From contig JAITWC010000023.1 in NCBI GenBank assembly GCA_031285485.1, positions 1 to 28,863 of the forward strand: a DNA stretch of 28,863 nucleotides. The letters are read 5' to 3'. A model generated the notes under the pieces. The model worked only from the letters and a program-made list of their open reading frames with translations. It had not been told where the DNA came from and searched no databases. Every line of letters begins with the position of its first letter. Position 1 is the first letter of the stretch. Of the stretch, positions 16,778 through 23,406 are shown one piece after another. A program made the translations under genes and the position numbers. The stretch is from Alistipes sp. (GTDB lineage: Bacteria; Bacteroidota; Bacteroidia; Bacteroidales; Rikenellaceae).

Positions 16778-17949
16778 AACCCGGCCGCCTGCACTTTGGC
16801 CGTGGCTTTGGCGAGCAACTCGGCGGGAACGCACAGCGAGATGCGGATGCAGCGCGTGCCCTCCTTGCCGAACACTCCGCCCGGAGTGACGAACACGTCG
16901 GCCTTGTCGAGCACCATGTCGGAGAACTCGAAACAGTCGCCCTTCCACGAGTCGGGAAGATCGGCCCAGATGAACAGGCCCGCCTGACCCTCGCGGTATT
17001 TACATCCCAGCGTGTCGAGCAGTTTGAAGCCCTCCTTCTCGCGGGCGTAATAGATGGCGTTCAGCTCGGTGAACCACTCGTCGCCGAGGCTCAGCGCGGC
17101 GGCGGCGGCGGCCTGAACGGGATAGAACATCCCCGAGTCCATGTTCGACTTGAAGCGCAGCACGTCGGAGATCCAGTCGGCGCGACCGGCCAGCGAACCA
17201 ACACGCCAGCCCGCCATGCTGTGGCCCTTCGACAGCGAGTTGAGTTCCATCGCCACGTCCTTCGCCCCCTCGACGGAGAGGATGCTCAGGCGCAGGTCGT
17301 TGCGGATAAAGCTGTAAGGGTTGTCGTGCAGCAGCAGGATGTTGTGTTTCGCCGCGAACGCGATCAGTTTCCCGAACAGTTCGACGGTGGGCACGGTGCC
17401 GGTCGGCATGTTGGGATAGTTGCAGATCATGAGCTTCACCTTCGACAGATCCATTGCCTCCAGCTCGTCGAAGTCGGGATGGTAACCGTTCTCCTTCTTC
17501 AGCGCGTAGGGCACGGGAGTGGCGCCGGCCAGCGTCACACCGCCGTTGTAGGTGGGATAACCCGGGTCGGGGATCAGGGCTCGGTCGCCCTCGGACAGGA
17601 AGGTCATGCAGACATGCACGATGCCCTCCTTGGAGCCGAGCAGGGGCAGGATCTCGTTCTTGGGATTCAGTTCCACCCCGTACCACTTTTTGTACCAGTC
17701 GGCGAATGCGCCGCGCAGCAGGTCGCTGCCGTGGTATGGCTGGTAGCCGTGGACGTCGGGCCTCAGGGCGGCGGTGTGGAGGGCCTCCGTCACGCTGGCG
17801 GGCGGCGGAAGGTCGGGACTGCCGATACCCAGGGCGACGATGTCGCGTCCGGAGGCTTTCAGTTCGGCGATCTGTTTGTTCTTGGCGGAGAAATAGTACT
17901 CCTTGATTGTGTCGAGCCTGCCCGCGCAGGTGATTTCTACTTTTTTCAT
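16774..17949 (-). CDS. Class I/II PLP-dependent aminotransferase (probably aromatic)
   Basis: The 391-residue protein is a fold-type I aminotransferase: GIGSPDLPPP at 41-50, PDPGYPTYNGG at 127-137, NYPNMPTG at 177-184, DNPY at 209-212 (Asp209 contacts the PLP ring), the PLP lysine Lys241 in SLSKGHSMAGWR, and Arg249. It lies between prephenate dehydratase and prephenate dehydrogenase, so it probably transaminates phenylpyruvate and 4-hydroxyphenylpyruvate to phenylalanine and tyrosine. Sequence alone does not exclude an aspartate or LL-diaminopimelate-type substrate. It starts 21 nt after the pheA stop, and its own stop overlaps the tyrA start. Confidence 0.85.
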   Translation of the reverse strand: MKKVEITCAGRLDTIKEYYFSAKNKQIAELKASGRDIVALGIGSPDLPPPASVTEALHTAALRPDVHGYQPYHGSDLLRGAFADWYKKWYGVELNPKNEILPLLGSKEGIVHVCMTFLSEGDRALIPDPGYPTYNGGVTLAGATPVPYALKKENGYHPDFDELEAMDLSKVKLMICNYPNMPTGTVPTVELFGKLIAFAAKHNILLLHDNPYSFIRNDLRLSILSVEGAKDVAMELNSLSKGHSMAGWRVGSLAGRADWISDVLRFKSNMDSGMFYPVQAAAAAALSLGDEWFTELNAIYYAREKEGFKLLDTLGCKYREGQAGLFIWADLPDSWKGDCFEFSDMVLDKADVFVTPGGVFGKEGTRCIRISLCVPAELLAKATAKVQAAGL

Positions 17950-17970
17950 GGTGTTTGTGTCGTTATGTCG

Positions 17971-18792
17971 TTATTTTTGGAGTTTAAGTGCGCTCGGGTA
18001 GACACCGTAGACGTGTACCTGTTCGGTGGCGCGTATCAGCCGTTCGAGGTTTGCCGAGTAGACCTCCAGCGAGGGGAACTCGATGTCGATGTGGAACATG
18101 TAGTGCCACGGTTCGGCGGGGATGGGGTGCGACTGGAGGCGGCTCATGTTCACCCCGTCGAGCACTTCGAGCGCCCTCACGAGCGAGCCCTGCCGGTGGT
18201 CGGTCTTGAAGTAGAGGCTTGCCTTGTCGGCCTTGGTGTCGATGAGCAGGTCCTGCACTTTTATTATCACGAATCGGGTGTAGTTGTTTTTGATGGTGTT
18301 GATGTCGGGCGCTACTATCTCCAGGCCGTAGAGCCTCGCGGCGCTTTCGCCGGCTATCGCGGCGACGTTCTTCTCTCCGCGTTCGGCGACGTCGCGCGCG
18401 CTCAGCGCGGTGTCTTCGCTTTCGACCAGCCGCCAGTCGGGGTGCGTGTCGAGGAAGTTGTGGCACTGCTGGAGGGCCATGGGGTGGCTTTCGACCTCGG
18501 TTATGTCGTCGAGGGTGGTTCCGGGGATCGCCATGAGGTTTTGCACGACGTGTAGGTAGACCTCGCCGGCGACCTGCACCCCGGCCTCCTGCAACAGGCC
18601 GTAGTTCGCGATGATCGTTCCGGCGATTGAGTTCTCGACGGCCATCACGCCGAATGCCGCCTCGCCGCTTTTGGTGCGTCGTGCCACTTCGCGGAACGTT
18701 GCGCACGGCAGCACCTCGATCCCCGTGCCGAAGTACTGTTCGGCGACTATCTGGTGGAAACTGCCCTGGTATCCCTGGATTGCTATTTTCAT
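17971..18792 (-). CDS. pheA: Prephenate dehydratase with ACT domain
   Basis: The 273-residue protein is monofunctional, with no chorismate mutase domain. The catalytic domain occupies ~1-180: GYQGSFHQ at 7-14, VENSIAGTI at 52-60, ESHPMALQQC at 101-110, and the catalytic TRF at 172-174. The ACT domain occupies ~190-265, with GSLV at 202-205. The position of the ESRP motif, which binds phenylalanine in E. coli PheA, reads QSHP (220-223), so effector binding may differ in detail. It converts prephenate to phenylpyruvate. It is the first gene of the aromatic operon, with a -7 box about 35 bp upstream. I see no leader peptide or attenuator. Confidence 0.95.
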   Translation of the reverse strand: MKIAIQGYQGSFHQIVAEQYFGTGIEVLPCATFREVARRTKSGEAAFGVMAVENSIAGTIIANYGLLQEAGVQVAGEVYLHVVQNLMAIPGTTLDDITEVESHPMALQQCHNFLDTHPDWRLVESEDTALSARDVAERGEKNVAAIAGESAARLYGLEIVAPDINTIKNNYTRFVIIKVQDLLIDTKADKASLYFKTDHRQGSLVRALEVLDGVNMSRLQSHPIPAEPWHYMFHIDIEFPSLEVYSANLERLIRATEQVHVYGVYPSALKLQK

Positions 18793-18827
18793 GTTTTCGG
18801 TGTGCCGCGCGGTGTCGCGCGACCGTG

Positions 18828-18835
18828 CAAAGATA
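18828..18835 (-). promoter_or_regulatory. -7 box of the aromatic operon promoter
   Basis: The minus strand reads TATCTTTG from 18835 to 18828, matching TAnnTTTG. Transcription would start near 18822, about 30 nt before the pheA ATG at 18792. No clear TTTG is found at -33. The short leader is G/C-rich and contains GTCGCGCGAC, a small palindrome. Confidence 0.55.
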
Positions 18836-18921
18836 ATCCATCCGCCCGGAACGGCCTAATTTCCTTTCGGATTTTTTGCGTCGCCGCGGTTGCTAATCCG
18901 GAACTATTTATTAGTTTTGTG

Positions 18922-18982
18922 CCGGACTCTCCGCCGGGGCGAGTTGGTTGTGTGGGTTTCCGACGATCCCCGGCGCGAGGGT
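18922..18982. repeat. Dispersed ~60-bp palindromic repeat, copy 1
   Basis: The segment begins CTCTCCGCCGGGG and ends CCCCGGCGCGAGG, so its two ends form a G/C-rich stem of about 8-11 bp around a loop of about 32 nt containing GTTGTGTGGG. Two further copies in the same orientation lie at 20744-20803 and 20814-20874. The copies lie on either side of the NVEALA/propeller cassette. The rest of the gene-free stretch 18793-19274 holds the pheA promoter, the ~80-bp repeat and the NVEALA promoter and leader. Confidence 0.7.
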
Positions 18983-18986
18983 TCGA

Positions 18987-19065
18987 TAGACATCTTCGGC
19001 AAATAGTGTAATGAGGATTGATTTTCAGGCGTATAAATATCTTTAAACCGTATTTATCGAAGAAG
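18987..19065 (+). repeat. ~80-bp inverted repeat, left copy
   Basis: This segment aligns over its full length, at roughly 75% identity by eye, with the reverse complement of 20643-20722. Shared blocks are TAGAC-TCTTCG-AAATA at the outer end, TTTCAGGC...AAATATCT in the middle and GTATTT-TCGAAGAAG at the inner end. The outer and inner ends of each copy are also partly complementary, so each copy can fold on itself. It sits between the divergent pheA and NVEALA genes. Confidence 0.7.
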
Positions 19066-19083
19066 CCTATTAAAAAAATGCTG

Positions 19084-19091
19084 TACTTTTG
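19084..19091 (+). promoter_or_regulatory. -7 box of the NVEALA/propeller promoter
   Basis: TACTTTTG matches TAnnTTTG and is followed by C, as at the dnaE and pheA promoters. Transcription would start near 19098, giving an unusually long leader of about 175 nt before the ATG at 19275. The leader is A-rich and contains a small inverted repeat GTTCCG/CGGAAC at 19168-19181. No good -33 box is seen; the expected place falls inside the left ~80-bp repeat. Confidence 0.5.
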
Positions 19092-19274
19092 CTGAAACAA
19101 ACAAGAAAAGTGTAGATGCCTATGACGAAAAACAGAACCAAACAATGCGAAGAGCATGTTCTCCGACGTTCCGAACGGAACAAAAACGACACCACACCTT
19201 AACTTTAGGGACGTGGAAATATAACCAACAAACTAATTTAAATAGATCGTTTACCAAACTAACACAACAAAAAA

Positions 19275-19553
19275 ATGACAAAGAAAACATTTCTCAGCTT
19301 AGTCGGCGGCGCAGTCGCCATCGTAGCTGTGGCAGGCGTTGCCGTTAACAACGCAAACAGCACTACCAAAATGTCCGACCTCATGATCAAAAACCTTGAG
19401 GCACTGTCCCAGAACGAAGGAGGCAGTGGCGGAGGGTGCGGTTTTGCTGCGTATCAGTATGACGACGATTGGTATGAAGATTCCAAAAATTTCAGGCGGT
19501 GCGGAGATTGCGAATGGGTTAGTGGCACAAAACCGCAGTACACTCAGTGCTAA
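19275..19553 (+). CDS. NVEALA-type small exported peptide
   Basis: The 92-residue protein starts with MTKK and a hydrophobic stretch at about 6-24, then NLEALSQNE at 40-48, matching the NVEALA signature of a Bacteroidota small-protein family with a leucine variant. A Gly-rich linker with GG at 49-50 and GGG at 52-54 follows. The C-terminal part has four cysteines (55, 76, 79, 92), including a CGDC pair, and acidic and aromatic residues. Members of this family often lie beside six-bladed propeller genes, as here, but their function is not known to me. The cysteines suggest disulfides outside the cytoplasm. The neighbouring propeller gene starts 50 nt downstream. Base composition is clearly A/T-richer than in the flanking genes. 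Confidence 0.75.
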   Translation: MTKKTFLSLVGGAVAIVAVAGVAVNNANSTTKMSDLMIKNLEALSQNEGGSGGGCGFAAYQYDDDWYEDSKNFRRCGDCEWVSGTKPQYTQC

Positions 19554-19603
19554 CGCGAAGAGAACGGGAAACCATTCTTTAATATTCTATCAGACGTTGG
19601 GAT

Positions 19604-20635
19604 ATGAAAAACTTGTCGATTTTGGCGTTACTCCTAACGGTAACGATTTTGTTATCGGTAGCATGCGGTGTAAGACGGGAAATAATTTCGCTTGACGCGA
19701 TACCCACAAGAAGTGTGGTTGGTGTACCTTTTGATACATCCCCCGAACTTCTCGCACCACGGCAAATATACGCTACATTAGGTGCAGTCGCTCTGTTTGA
19801 TAGAAACAACAAGAATGGTTTCCTGTCTTTTTTCGACAAGCAAACGGGCGTGCTTCGCCAATCGTGGGGCACAGAGGGAAGGGGGCCCGGTGAATTTATC
19901 CTTCCGCGCATCGTTGCGACACAAAAAGGTTTGACGGTAACATCTGCGGATGCCAATTACAGAAAATTGCGCTTTACTGACTCGCTTGAGATAGCGTTGC
20001 TGGACATGGGAGAATACGAGGAGAAGTTGATCGGCTCCAACTTCCTCTTCATAGTGAATGATTCCCGGGTTATCTCCGTCAAAGAGGGACCTAATCAGTT
20101 GCAAATCCTGAACCTCCAAACGGGCGAGGAGGAGCATGCAAACTACCATCCGCTGAAAATGCCGAGGAACATAGATCCGGTAGCCTTGAACAGCACCGTT
20201 TTTCAAGCCCATTACGCTTACCACGAGGATAGCGAACGGCTGTTTGTAGCATATCAGTATCATCCGATTGCATCTGTGATAGATGCTGCGGGAAACGGTT
20301 TGGTGGGGGAAACGCGGTTCGACTCATTCCGAAACGACATTAAGAAGGATGACCAGGGAGGTTGGGCTTATGTCGACCCAACGCTCGGCTACACCTTTAC
20401 GGCTGTATCTGACAACTTCTTTTATGCGCTCTATCAAGGTTCGAACAGGAAAATATTGAGTGCAAATATTCAAAAATCGGAGATACATAAATACGATATG
20501 TCGGGCCGACTAATTGAACGTATATTAGTTGACGAGCCTGTTTATCACTTCTCCGTCGAACTTGATGACAGTAAGATATACGCCATGTTCCTCGACAGTG
20601 AATTCATCGCCAAAGTTTGTATTTATGACATTTAA
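19604..20635 (+). CDS. Six-bladed beta-propeller lipoprotein
   Basis: The 343-residue protein has a lipoprotein signal with the lipidated Cys at 21 (LLSVAC). The rest is beta-rich with WGTEGRGPGEF near residues 88-98, a phrase typical of Bacteroidota six-bladed (TolB/NHL-like) propeller proteins next to NVEALA peptides. No catalytic residues are recognised. It is probably anchored in an outer or inner membrane leaflet and may bind the NVEALA peptide or another ligand (inference). Its base composition resembles that of the NVEALA gene and differs from the G/C-rich core genes, which suggests transfer as a unit. The stop codon lies 7 nt from the right ~80-bp repeat. Confidence 0.75.
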   Translation: MKNLSILALLLTVTILLSVACGVRREIISLDAIPTRSVVGVPFDTSPELLAPRQIYATLGAVALFDRNNKNGFLSFFDKQTGVLRQSWGTEGRGPGEFILPRIVATQKGLTVTSADANYRKLRFTDSLEIALLDMGEYEEKLIGSNFLFIVNDSRVISVKEGPNQLQILNLQTGEEEHANYHPLKMPRNIDPVALNSTVFQAHYAYHEDSERLFVAYQYHPIASVIDAAGNGLVGETRFDSFRNDIKKDDQGGWAYVDPTLGYTFTAVSDNFFYALYQGSNRKILSANIQKSEIHKYDMSGRLIERILVDEPVYHFSVELDDSKIYAMFLDSEFIAKVCIYDI

Positions 20636-20642
20636 AACCATA

Positions 20643-20722
20643 CTTCTTCGACAAATACCTCGAACAGATATTTGTGTGCCTGAAATTCAATGTCAATTCC
20701 CCGTATTTATCGAAGACGTCTA
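20643..20722 (-). repeat. ~80-bp inverted repeat, right copy
   Basis: This is the reverse-complement partner of 18987-19065. Its ends, CTTCTTCGACAAATAC and GTATTTATCGAAGACG, are themselves complementary, so the transcript of the propeller gene could fold into a long hairpin here and end. The pair encloses about 1.7 kb. No target-site duplication is evident at the outer edges. Confidence 0.7.
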
Positions 20723-20743
20723 ATGTAGTTTTAAGTAAGGTTA

Positions 20744-20874
20744 GTGGCTCTCAGCCGGGGTGCGTTGTGTGTGGGTAAAGTTTGTCAGCCCCGGCGCGAG
20801 GGTCCCAAGTAGTTAGCGGCTCTCCGCCGGGGTGCGTTGGTGTGTGTAAGGTTCGGCAATCCCCGGCGCGAGGG
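20744..20874. repeat. Dispersed ~60-bp palindromic repeat, copies 2 and 3 in tandem
   Basis: Two copies at 20744-20803 and 20814-20874, offset by 72 bp, share with copy 1 (18922-18982) the GCCGGGG...CCCCGGCGCGAGGG framework and the central TGTGTG region. They follow the right ~80-bp repeat and run directly into the 42-bp array. Confidence 0.75.
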
Positions 20875-20887
20875 CCCAAAAAGGGCA

Positions 20888-21085
20888 TTGAAAAGTTTCA
20901 CAACCCGGCCCGACCCCTCGGCGGGCATCTTGCAAAGTTTCAGAACCTCCGCAGACCCCTCGGGGGACACCTTGCAAAGTTTCACAACCCCCGCCGACCC
21001 CTCGGCGGACACCTTGCAAAGTTTCAGAACCTCCGCCGACCCATCGGCGGGCGTTTTGCAAAGTTTCAGGGCTTCGCCGGCAACA
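20888..21085. repeat. Tandem array, about 5 units of 42 bp
   Basis: The anchor AAAGTTTCA or AAAGTTTCAG recurs at 20892, 20934, 20976, 21018 and 21060, an exact 42-bp period. Each unit carries CCGCCGACCCCTCGGCGG or a variant, a 7-bp stem with a 4-nt loop, and then a TTGCAAAGTTTC spacer. The array lies downstream of the propeller gene and ends about 30 bp before the DUF6261-like gene. Open frames cross it on both strands only because 42 is a multiple of three. Confidence 0.9.
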
Positions 21086-21114
21086 CATAAACCAACCCTA
21101 AAACAATTACGGTC

Positions 21115-21831
21115 ATGAAAATCGAAAACATTTACCTCTACCGCCTCCGCAACGACACCCATTTCCAGTTCATGCAGTACGTGGTGGCTCTGGTGAAGGA
21201 GATCGGCGCGGAGGCGCTCAGGGTCGAGGCCCAGATGGCGGCCCTGACGCTGCTCCACTCGCAGGAGGACGAGGCGCTCAAGAAGATCGTCCGCAGCGCC
21301 CTCACCGACGACATCGAGGATGCCGACCACGCGCGCGACGCCGTGTTCCGCGGCCTGTCGGACGCCGTCGTTTCGGCCACCAACCACTACAATCCCATCG
21401 TTGGCGAGGCCGCCCGCCGTCTCCGCATCGTGTTCGACACCTACGGCAACGTGGTGGCCCGAACGCTGGACGACGAGACGAGCGCCATCCACAACCTGCT
21501 GGTGGAGCTGACCACGAAAGGCGCACTGGACGCGGAGACGCTCGACCTCGGCGGATGGATCGGCGAGCTCGACCGGCTCAACCTGGAGGTACAGGGCCTC
21601 ATTCTGAGGCGTGCCGACGAGGAGGCCGAGCGCACGAAGCTGGTACTGCGCACCGTCCGTCTCGAAGTCGACGAGGCGTACCGTATTTTGGTCGAGCGGG
21701 TCGACGCGCTGGCGGTCGTGGATGGCGGCGCGGTGTACGACACGTTCATCTCGCGCCTCAACGAGATCGTCGTCCGCACCCGCGACATCGCCGCGCAGCA
21801 GGCCGGCCGCCGCGAGAAAAAAAAGTTATGA
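21115..21831 (+). CDS. DUF6261-like hypothetical protein
   Basis: The 238-residue protein has no signal peptide or membrane segment and is predicted, from its Leu/Ala/Glu/Arg-rich heptad-like pattern, to be largely alpha-helical. The opening KIENIYLYRLRNDTHFQFM and the pattern of helices resemble Bacteroidota proteins annotated as DUF6261. The assignment is from memory and moderate. The C-terminus is strongly basic (RREKKKL). It lies 72 bp upstream of araA on the same strand, with no recognisable promoter in the gap, so it might be co-transcribed with the arabinose genes. No function can be assigned. Confidence 0.7.
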   Translation: MKIENIYLYRLRNDTHFQFMQYVVALVKEIGAEALRVEAQMAALTLLHSQEDEALKKIVRSALTDDIEDADHARDAVFRGLSDAVVSATNHYNPIVGEAARRLRIVFDTYGNVVARTLDDETSAIHNLLVELTTKGALDAETLDLGGWIGELDRLNLEVQGLILRRADEEAERTKLVLRTVRLEVDEAYRILVERVDALAVVDGGAVYDTFISRLNEIVVRTRDIAAQQAGRREKKKL

Positions 21832-21903
21832 GTCGGGCTGCGCGCCGCAAACAAAATAACTTATAACTGCAACTTTTACTAACCGTTTAAAATAAAAAAA
21901 ATC

Positions 21904-23406
21904 ATGTTCGACAATTATGAAGTATGGTTCGTGACGGGAGCTCAGCTCCTGTACGGCGGCGACGCGGTCGTCAAGGTGGACGCTCATTCGGGCGCAATGG
22001 TCAAGGGACTCAACGACTCGGGGCGACTGCCCGTCAAGGTGGTGTACAAGGGCACCGTCAACTCGTCGAAAGAGGTGACCGCCGCTTTCAAGGCCGCCAA
22101 CAACGACGACAAATGTATCGGTGTGATCACCTGGATGCACACCTTCTCGCCCGCCAAGATGTGGATCCACGGGTTGCAGGCGCTCAACAAACCGCTGCTC
22201 CACTTCCACACCCAGTTCAACAGCGAGATCCCGTGGGACACGATGGACATGGACTTCATGAACCTCAACCAGAGCGCACACGGCGACCGCAAGTTCGGCC
22301 ACATGGTGACCCGCATGCGCAAGAACCGCAAGGTTGTCGTCGGCCACTGGCAGGACGCCGCCGCGCAGGACAAGATCGCGATCTGGATGAGGGTCGCAGC
22401 CGCGTGGGCCGACTCGCAGGATATGCTGATATTGCGTTTCGGCGACCAGATGAACAACGTGGCCGTTACGGACGGCGACAAGGTGGCCGCCGAACAGGTG
22501 ATGGGCTACCACGTCGACTACTGCCCCGTGAACGACCTGATGAAGTATTACCACGCCGTGAGCGACGCCGACACCAAGGCGCTCGTGGCCGACTACTTCA
22601 AGGAATACGACCACTCGCCCGCGCTCGAAACACCCGGCACCGAGGCTTACACCAAGGTGTGGAACTCGGCAAAGGCGGAGATCGCCCTGCGCCGCCTGCT
22701 CAAGGAGACCGGCGCGAAGGCTTTCACAACGAACTTCAACGACCTGGGCGACTTCGACCAGATCCCGGGCCTGGCGTCGCAGCGCCTGATGAGCGAGGGC
22801 TACGGTTTCGGCGCCGAGGGCGACTGGAAGACCGCCGCGCTGGTCCGCACCACGTGGTTCATGAGCCAGGGCATGCCCAAGGGGTGCTCGTTCCTCGAAG
22901 ACTACACTCTCAACTTCGACGGCGACCGCAGCGCGATCCTTCAGGCCCACATGCTGGAGATCTGCCCGATGATCGCCGCCACCAAACCGCGCCTCGAAGT
23001 TCACCGCCTGTCGATCGGCATCGACAGCGAGACCGCCCGTCTGGTTTTCACCAGCAAGCCCGGCACCGGAACCGCCGCCACGGTGGTCGATCTGGGCAAC
23101 AGGTTCCGCCTGATCGTCAACAAGGTGGAGTGCATCGAGAGCAAGCCGCTGCCCAAACTGCCCGTCGCCAGCGCGCTGTGGATCCCCATGCCCAACCTCG
23201 AAGTGGGCGCCGCGGCGTGGATCCTCGCGGGTGGCACCCACCACACGAGTTTCTCCTACGACCTGACCGTCGAATACTGGGAAGACTGGGCCGACATCGC
23301 CGGCATCGAAATGGTTGTGATCGACGAGGACACCACCATCTCCGGATTCAAGAAGGAGCTGCGCTGCAACGAAGTATACTACATGCTTAACAAGGCACTG
23401 CAATGA
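21904..23406 (+). CDS. araA: L-arabinose isomerase
   Basis: The 500-residue protein matches AraA in length and along its whole sequence. It opens FDNYEVWFVTGAQLLYG, and HFHTQFNSEIPW lies at 100-111. The Mn2+-binding and catalytic residues are expected at Glu305 (GAEGDW), Glu332 (FLEDYT), His349 (QAHMLEICP) and His446 or His447 (GGTHHTSFS). It converts L-arabinose to L-ribulose in the cytosol. The stop overlaps the araB start (ATGA), so the two are coupled. The 72-bp upstream gap is A/T-rich but lacks an obvious TAnnTTTG box. Confidence 0.97.
   Translation: MFDNYEVWFVTGAQLLYGGDAVVKVDAHSGAMVKGLNDSGRLPVKVVYKGTVNSSKEVTAAFKAANNDDKCIGVITWMHTFSPAKMWIHGLQALNKPLLHFHTQFNSEIPWDTMDMDFMNLNQSAHGDRKFGHMVTRMRKNRKVVVGHWQDAAAQDKIAIWMRVAAAWADSQDMLILRFGDQMNNVAVTDGDKVAAEQVMGYHVDYCPVNDLMKYYHAVSDADTKALVADYFKEYDHSPALETPGTEAYTKVWNSAKAEIALRRLLKETGAKAFTTNFNDLGDFDQIPGLASQRLMSEGYGFGAEGDWKTAALVRTTWFMSQGMPKGCSFLEDYTLNFDGDRSAILQAHMLEICPMIAATKPRLEVHRLSIGIDSETARLVFTSKPGTGTAATVVDLGNRFRLIVNKVECIESKPLPKLPVASALWIPMPNLEVGAAAWILAGGTHHTSFSYDLTVEYWEDWADIAGIEMVVIDEDTTISGFKKELRCNEVYYMLNKALQ

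Noticed and set aside
19145..19348. Short plus-strand frame in the leader of the NVEALA gene
   Set aside because: It overlaps the NVEALA start in another frame, has a basic low-information translation and no recognisable motif. The region is better read as an untranslated leader.
18987..20722. A conventional insertion sequence
   Set aside because: There is no transposase frame between the ~80-bp inverted repeats and no clear target-site duplication outside them.
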